Both the position numbers and the translations under genes were made by a program. Shown here in pieces: positions 5,691-9,331 of a stretch of 9,331 bases of DNA (its first letter is position 1; each line of letters starts with the position of its first letter). The notes under the pieces are model-generated. The model did not search any database and had not been told where the DNA came from. It saw only the letters and a list, made by a program, of their open reading frames with translations. Source of the stretch: Opitutaceae bacterium (GTDB taxonomy: Bacteria > Verrucomicrobiota > Verrucomicrobiae > Opitutales > Opitutaceae); contig JAISAX010000935.1 of assembly GCA_031266495.1 (NCBI GenBank), positions 1 to 9,331 on the forward strand. The letters run 5' to 3'.

Positions 5691-7349
5691 TCAGTAAACG
5701 AAGGTGGACTCGTCCTTGATCACGGGCTCGTCGAGGAAGGAGCTCATGAATTCGAGGCGGGCGCGACCGGAACCGGGTTTCACACCTTGGGCTTCGATGC
5801 GGAGTTTGGTGCCGCGGCGGGGATCGAGGACCACGTCGGGGAAGGTCACCGTCTGGCCGTCGATGGTGCCCTGCGAATCACCACCGGTCGAGATCGGGCG
5901 GAGTTGTTCGCTGAGGGTGACCTTGAACTGGCCGTTGACGGGCTTGAAGGAGCCCTGATTGGTGATCTGGATTTCGTAAACCGTGGTCTGGCCGACGCGG
6001 ACCGGGTCAACGGTATCGACGATCTCGGTGCGGACGCCGGGAGCGCCTTCCCATTCGGTGCGGGCCTCGGCCCTGGCGGTGAGCGTCTTGCCGGTGGCGG
6101 CGGTGCCGGTGGCGGTGGCGCCGTTGACGGTGTCACCCGGGCTCATGTTGGTGAGCACCACGGTGTAGGACTGGGCCTGGCCGGCGGCGAGGCTGGGAAT
6201 GGTCCAGGTGAGGCGACCGCCCTTGGCTTCGGTGGCGGGGACGGTCTCGACAACCGAGGTGCCTTTGGGCAGGTCGTCGGTGACGGTCACGTTGCGGAGG
6301 GTGGTGTTGCCTTCGTTGCGAACGACAATGTTGTAGGTGGCGTTCTTGTAAACGTAGGTGCGGGGCGTGCCGGTCTTGCTGATGCCGAGGCGGGACTCGA
6401 CGATGTTGAGCACGCTCCGGGCCTGGACGGGCGGGCCTTCGGCGAAGGTGGCGCTGGCCACGTTGGTCAGCTCGCCGCCCTTGCCGGCCTTGGCGACAAC
6501 GGTGATGTCGCGACTCTGGCCGGGGGGCAGATCACCGACTTCGGTGGTGAGGTTGTTGCTGCTGGTCAGGCCGGCGGGCAGGGCGTCGGTGACGACGACC
6601 TTGTGGGCGATGGCGGTGCCGGTATTGCGGACGGTGATGCGGAAGGGCACGTCGTCGCCGAGTTCGGCCGTGGCGGGACCGGTCTTGGCGATCTCCAGTT
6701 TGGGCGAGCCGGCGAAGAGCGGGAGCACGACCACGGGGTCAACGCACACGGCGCTCTTCGTCACGAAGCTGCCTTCGGTCTGCGGACGCACGGTGACGAG
6801 CAGGTCGCGGACTTCGCCCTTGCGCTGCGCATCCCAGTTCCAGCGGAGGTCGTTGCCGGTGACCTTGGCGGCGGGCTCGGTGGAGACGAGCTGGAGCCCT
6901 TCGGGCAGGTGCTCGACCACGGAGATGTTGGTGATGTCTTCCAGCGCCGTCACGCGGAGGCGGTACTGGTACTCGCCGCCCACCTGGGTGGAGGAGAGCA
7001 GGGTCTTGTCCACGGTGTAGAGGTTGGAGCGGAACTGCGAACCGCTCAGGGTGGAGACGGTGGGTTCGACGGCGACGCGCGGAGGAGGAGGCGTGGCTTT
7101 GGCGGGAGCCGGGACCGGGGGGGCGGCCCGGGTGTTGTGCACGGGGGCCGACTGGGCGGGCTGCGCCGGAGCGGCGCCAACAATGTCGGTCGTGGGCCGC
7201 GACGGGTAGCTTTGCGAGGGCGGATTGGCCCGATCACTCGGGCGTGTCTGGGCCTGGAGGTCGGTGACGGATACCGTCACAAATCCGAGGACAGCAGCAG
7301 CGAGGATGCTGCCCGGGAGGGACCGCTTAAGGTTCATTTTTTTACTCAT
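5691..7349 (-). CDS. OmcB-like DUF11-repeat envelope protein, cysteine-poor (552 aa)
   Basis: A secreted surface/periplasmic protein. The start is ATG 7349 (MSKKMNLKRS); the longer frame from 7406 is rejected because it begins inside the -35 box. Signal peptide ~1-33 (cleavage near LQA), a Pro/Ala-rich linker (~35-95), then four Ig-like DUF11-type domains at ~125-205, ~216-315, ~320-430 and ~440-552, with repeats such as YNIVVRNEGNTTLRNVTVTD and VDPVRVGQTTVYEIQITNQG. Order, length (~550 aa) and C-terminal phrases (DPVRVGQTTVYEIQITNQGS; GTIDGQTVTF; ending TFVY) run parallel to chlamydial OmcB as I remember it ([30 protein letters not shown]; ending THIY). OmcB is the large cysteine-rich disulfide-linked envelope protein. 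This relative has one cysteine (C202), so it cannot form an OmcB-like disulfide network. It is first in a minus-strand run with a barrel and a proline-rich anchor protein. No Shine-Dalgarno sequence is visible. Confidence 0.88.
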   Translation of the reverse strand: MSKKMNLKRSLPGSILAAAVLGFVTVSVTDLQAQTRPSDRANPPSQSYPSRPTTDIVGAAPAQPAQSAPVHNTRAAPPVPAPAKATPPPPRVAVEPTVSTLSGSQFRSNLYTVDKTLLSSTQVGGEYQYRLRVTALEDITNISVVEHLPEGLQLVSTEPAAKVTGNDLRWNWDAQRKGEVRDLLVTVRPQTEGSFVTKSAVCVDPVVVLPLFAGSPKLEIAKTGPATAELGDDVPFRITVRNTGTAIAHKVVVTDALPAGLTSSNNLTTEVGDLPPGQSRDITVVAKAGKGGELTNVASATFAEGPPVQARSVLNIVESRLGISKTGTPRTYVYKNATYNIVVRNEGNTTLRNVTVTDDLPKGTSVVETVPATEAKGGRLTWTIPSLAAGQAQSYTVVLTNMSPGDTVNGATATGTAATGKTLTARAEARTEWEGAPGVRTEIVDTVDPVRVGQTTVYEIQITNQGSFKPVNGQFKVTLSEQLRPISTGGDSQGTIDGQTVTFPDVVLDPRRGTKLRIEAQGVKPGSGRARLEFMSSFLDEPVIKDESTFVY

Positions 7350-7724
7350 GTTGGTTCTGGTCGTTTTAGTATGCCTGAATCTAGCGCCAGGTGGCACCAT
7401 CGTCAATTTCTTGTCCGGCGGTGCAACGGTTTTCCCTTAACAGGGACTGGGCCAAAAACGCCTAGCCAGGTAAGCGCCTGATGCAAATGCAAAATCTTGC
7501 CAAAACGCATTTCATTAGTGGCGGCATGAAGGTGTCATCGGTTCTTGTGCATGCCGGCTCCTTGTGCGGGTGACGCGGATTCCCTTTTCCCGGAAGGGGC
7601 CGACATTCAGGGAATTCCCTCATGCGGGACGGGCGGCGTCGGCGGTTCTGCCAAGGCAAAACCTGCGCAGCGGGTCGATGTCTCGCCGCCAGGGCAAGGC
7701 GTCCCGGGGAGGGTGAAGGTCGCT
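7350..7724. other. 375-base intergenic stretch with promoter and a short palindrome
   Basis: No convincing gene is seen. The left part holds the promoter of the OmcB-like gene (7378-7406). A perfect 12-bp palindrome, AGGGAATTCCCT, lies at 7609-7620. A hairpin with an 8-bp stem (one G-T pair) pairs 7644-7651 with 7656-7663, about 60 bases after the stop of the pseudouridine synthase gene, but without a following T-run. Frames across the stretch are antisense extensions or low-complexity translations. Confidence 0.6.
7378..7406 (-). promoter_or_regulatory. Sigma70-type promoter of the OmcB-like gene
   Basis: On the minus strand TTGACG (7406-7401; 5 of 6 matches to the -35 consensus) is followed by exactly 17 bases and then TAGATT (7383-7378; 4 of 6 matches to the -10 consensus). 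A start near 7371 would leave a leader of about 22 bases before ATG 7349. This supports that start over the longer frame. No Shine-Dalgarno sequence lies in the leader. Confidence 0.6.
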
Positions 7725-8537
7725 TCAACGGCGGGGCCGGTACTTGCGGAGGTTGCGCAGGGCGATTGTGAACTCGCCCGGGAGGGGGGCTTCCATGGTC
7801 ACGGGGGCGCGCGTCACCGGGTGGCGGACGGTCAGGGAGCTGGCATGGAGCGCGAGGCGGGCGATGAGCGGCTTCTCGTCGGCCCGTCCCTTGTAACCGC
7901 GCTTCAGGTCGGATAATTTCAAAAAAACTTCGGGCACACCGTAAAGCGCGTCGTTGAGGACCGGCGCGCCGATGGCGGCGAGGTGCGCGCGGATCTGGTG
8001 CGGACGTCCCGCGAGCGGACGGCATTCGACCAGGGCAAAGCGTCCGAACCGCTCCAGCGTGCGAAATCGCGTGATGCACGCCTTGCCGCCGCGTTTGCGG
8101 AAAATGCGCATGCGCCCGGGTCGGGCCTCGTCGGCGCCAGGTGTCAGCTCGACGGCAAATTCGTCCGGCAACAGCCCCCGGGCGTCCCGCATGACCGCGC
8201 CCACTTTCGCCGCCTCGTCCGGGGGCATCACCACGACGAGGGCGTGGCAGACTCTGGTCGCCGTCTTGCTCTGGAACTGGCCGCTGAGGGCATCGAGCGC
8301 GGGTTTGTCGCGGGCGCAAAGGAGCACGCCGCTGGCGTCGGCATCGAGGCGGTGGACGTTGGTCACCTCACGCCCGTACCGGGCGTGGACGAGGCGCATG
8401 AGGGTTGCGGGTGGGTTGTTCTGGTCCCGGTTGTTCTGGTCCTGACGGTCGGGCGCGACGGGGAGGCCGGCGGGCTTGTCAAACGCGAGCATCGATTCGT
8501 CTTCGTAAACAACCGGTGGCAACGAGGCGGAAGGCAT
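7725..8537 (-). CDS. RluA-family RNA pseudouridine synthase, no S4 domain (270 aa)
   Basis: Converts a uridine in rRNA or tRNA to pseudouridine in the cytoplasm; the exact target cannot be assigned. The family landmarks are in order: YEDESMLAFDKPAGLPVAPD (11-30), the catalytic motif HRLDADASG (62-70, nucleophile D65, with Ala where Thr is common), and GRPHQIRAHLAAIG plus NDALYG (177-200). It starts directly with the catalytic domain, as RluA and TruC types do; there is no S4 domain. Start ATG 8537, with no Shine-Dalgarno sequence. Two oddities: a 15-bp tandem duplication gives DQNNRDQNN at residues 33-41, and the motif usually read K-x-Y-x-A-L/V is RVCHALV (95-101), with Cys at the conserved Tyr position. 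It sits 190 bases downstream of the OleC-like gene on the same strand; a functional link is not evident. Confidence 0.9.
   Translation of the reverse strand: MPSASLPPVVYEDESMLAFDKPAGLPVAPDRQDQNNRDQNNPPATLMRLVHARYGREVTNVHRLDADASGVLLCARDKPALDALSGQFQSKTATRVCHALVVVMPPDEAAKVGAVMRDARGLLPDEFAVELTPGADEARPGRMRIFRKRGGKACITRFRTLERFGRFALVECRPLAGRPHQIRAHLAAIGAPVLNDALYGVPEVFLKLSDLKRGYKGRADEKPLIARLALHASSLTVRHPVTRAPVTMEAPLPGEFTIALRNLRKYRPRR
8414..8443. repeat. 15-bp tandem duplication inside the pseudouridine synthase gene
   Basis: GGTTGTTCTGGTCC occurs at 8414-8427 and again at 8429-8442, a 15-base period. It is in frame and duplicates the residues RDQNN near the N-terminus, just before the catalytic region. 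The duplication lies in what is normally a loop and probably leaves the enzyme functional. Confidence 0.75.
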
Positions 8538-8562
8538 GGCGGGAAGTTCTGAAAATCCGTTT

Positions 8563-8706
8563 TTGAACAGAAGGAAACAAAGGTAACGAAGGTAAATCGA
8601 AGAAGACCCTGAACAGGAGGGTATTTATTTCAGGAAAGTTAAACAGGAATGAACGGTAAGCGTCCCTGATTGTTGTTCTTCGTTCTCTTCGTTGCCTTCT
8701 GTTCAA
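8563..8706. repeat. Long imperfect inverted repeat between oleC-like and pseudouridine synthase genes
   Basis: The arms begin with a perfect 12-bp match, TTGAACAGAAGG (8563-8574) against its reverse complement at 8695-8706, and extend with mismatches to about 29 bases (24 matching; inner edges ~8591 and ~8678). The enclosed ~86 bases are AT-richer than the neighbours and contain a small hairpin (8606-8622, ACCCT/AGGGT). Size and terminal symmetry suggest a small non-autonomous repeat or a structured 3' end of the upstream gene. No target-site duplication is evident. Confidence 0.55.
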
Positions 8707-8727
8707 TTTCCGGAAGTTGGCCGCTCC

Positions 8728-9331
8728 CTAGCGTTTCGGGTCCGACTTGAAGCCGATTGCGCCCTTTTGCGCCCAGGCCGCCAGCGCGAGTCGGTGGATC
8801 TTCGCGTTGTGCCGCACATCGACCGGAAATTTTTGATGGAAATAAAATATCTTGATCGCCGCCGTGTGCGGATGCGCCAGCCCCAGCGTCCGCAGTTCGC
8901 GCGCCAGCCGACGTCCATCCGCCCCCGTCTCGACCACGCAACCGGGCGCCGGCTCCACCACAATCGCCGGACGTTTGCGCCCGTTCGCCCCGACTCCGAT
9001 CAACGCGCAACGCCTCACCCCGGGATGCGCCGCAAACACCGGCTCCACCTGCCCGGTGAACAATGTGCCGGCACCGGTCTCCACGCGCTCCGCCTTGCGT
9101 CCGCAAAACCACAGCCGCCCCTCGCCGTCGAAGTACCCGCAATCGCCCATCCGGTGCCAGATCACTTCCACCCCCGGCCCGCCCCCCCCCCCCGGGCCGC
9201 CGCCCCCCCCCCGCCCCCCGCCCCCCCCCCCCCCCCCCCCGGCCCCCCCCCCCCGGCCCCCCCCCCCCCCTCGATTTGTCGCCGAGGGAAAAGTCTCGTT
9301 TTTCCATCCCTCCTCCAGAACGATCATTCTG
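8728..9331 (-). CDS. oleC: OleC-like AMP-binding enzyme (beta-lactone synthetase), C-terminal part; 5' end outside window or broken
   Basis: In head-to-head olefin biosynthesis OleC uses ATP to turn the OleA/OleD product, a 2-alkyl-3-hydroxy acid, into a beta-lactone that OleB decarboxylates. The visible frame ends at TAG 8728-8730. The sequence WHRMGDCGYFDGEGRLWFCG, followed by RKAERVET, holds the ANL-superfamily A7 Asp and A8 hinge in their OleC form. Near the end FPVDVRHNAKIHRLALAAWA carries the A10 region with the adenylation lysine (in NAKI). From about 9171 towards the start of the gene, the frame becomes ~30 Gly/Arg/Pro/Ala residues encoded by the poly-C block. The ~20 residues beyond, up to the window edge, do not resemble OleC to me. 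The other ole genes are not in the window. OleC-specific phrasing is recalled, not searched. Confidence 0.82.
   Translation of the reverse strand, partial: RMIVLEEGWKNETFPSATNRGGGGGRGGGAGGGGGGGGGRGGGGGPGGGGGPGVEVIWHRMGDCGYFDGEGRLWFCGRKAERVETGAGTLFTGQVEPVFAAHPGVRRCALIGVGANGRKRPAIVVEPAPGCVVETGADGRRLARELRTLGLAHPHTAAIKIFYFHQKFPVDVRHNAKIHRLALAAWAQKGAIGFKSDPKR
9171..9270. repeat. About 100 bases of nearly pure poly-C inside the oleC-like frame
   Basis: C runs of 12 (9182-9193), 10 (9203-9212), 6 (9214-9219), 20 (9221-9240), 12 (9243-9254) and 14 (9257-9270) are separated by one or a few G. The G-rich minus strand could form G-quadruplexes. The OleC frame stays open through it as glycine-rich sequence, but any G-rich stretch on this strand would be open. 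It may be a real hypermutable tract or a sequencing/assembly artefact. Confidence 0.85.

Noticed and set aside
5787..7481. 564-codon + strand frame opposite the OmcB-like gene
   Set aside because: Gly/Val/Ala/Asp-rich low-complexity translation that mirrors the codon pattern of the real minus-strand gene. It has no recognisable domain.
8538..8727. Small ORF in the gap between the oleC-like and pseudouridine synthase genes (minus strand, from 8706)
   Set aside because: The 75-codon frame runs through the inverted repeat and into the synthase gene out of frame. It has no start signal or domain.

Overview
The window looks like chromosomal DNA of a high-GC member of the Verrucomicrobia, most likely Opitutaceae. 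The evidence is indirect. There is a full-length relative of the chlamydial OmcB envelope protein, which points to the PVC superphylum. There is an OleC-type head-to-head hydrocarbon gene, reported in this group. There is a Gcw_chp-type outer-membrane protein. Almost no start codon has a Shine-Dalgarno sequence. No rRNA, tRNA, CRISPR array, integrase or transposase was found.

Left part (1-1562, + strand): the C-terminal end of a HEAT-repeat-like protein, followed by two small unrecognised proteins. These two share an N-terminal coiled-coil segment ending in an LGE motif and appear to be diverged paralogues. After them comes an 841-base stretch without a gene. It holds a compact element of nested hairpins bounded by 16-bp inverted repeats (1582-1715), a 10-bp direct repeat, a nested CCGG-rich palindrome (2057-2099) and several poly-C tracts.

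Middle (2404-7349): a + strand 12-helix MFS transporter with a GPH/sucrose-transporter-like cytoplasmic loop converges on a minus-strand envelope cluster. Read in its own direction, the cluster is: an OmcB-like DUF11 protein (5691-7349) behind a good sigma70-type promoter, then a Gcw_chp-like outer-membrane barrel (4822-5604), then an intrinsic terminator, then a membrane-anchored proline-rich protein (3997-4755). All three products are predicted to reach the cell envelope.

Right part (7725-9331, minus strand): a stand-alone RluA-family pseudouridine synthase, preceded by a gap holding a long inverted repeat (8563-8706), then the C-terminal domain of an OleC-like AMP-binding enzyme. The OleC reading frame runs into a roughly 100-base stretch made almost wholly of C (9171-9270), where protein homology is lost.

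The most notable signals are the cysteine-depleted OmcB relative, the clustered homopolymer C/G tracts (several inside coding frames), the hairpin element at 1582-1715, and the paired coiled-coil proteins beside the HEAT-repeat gene. I did not find a clearly new multi-gene defence or mobile system.
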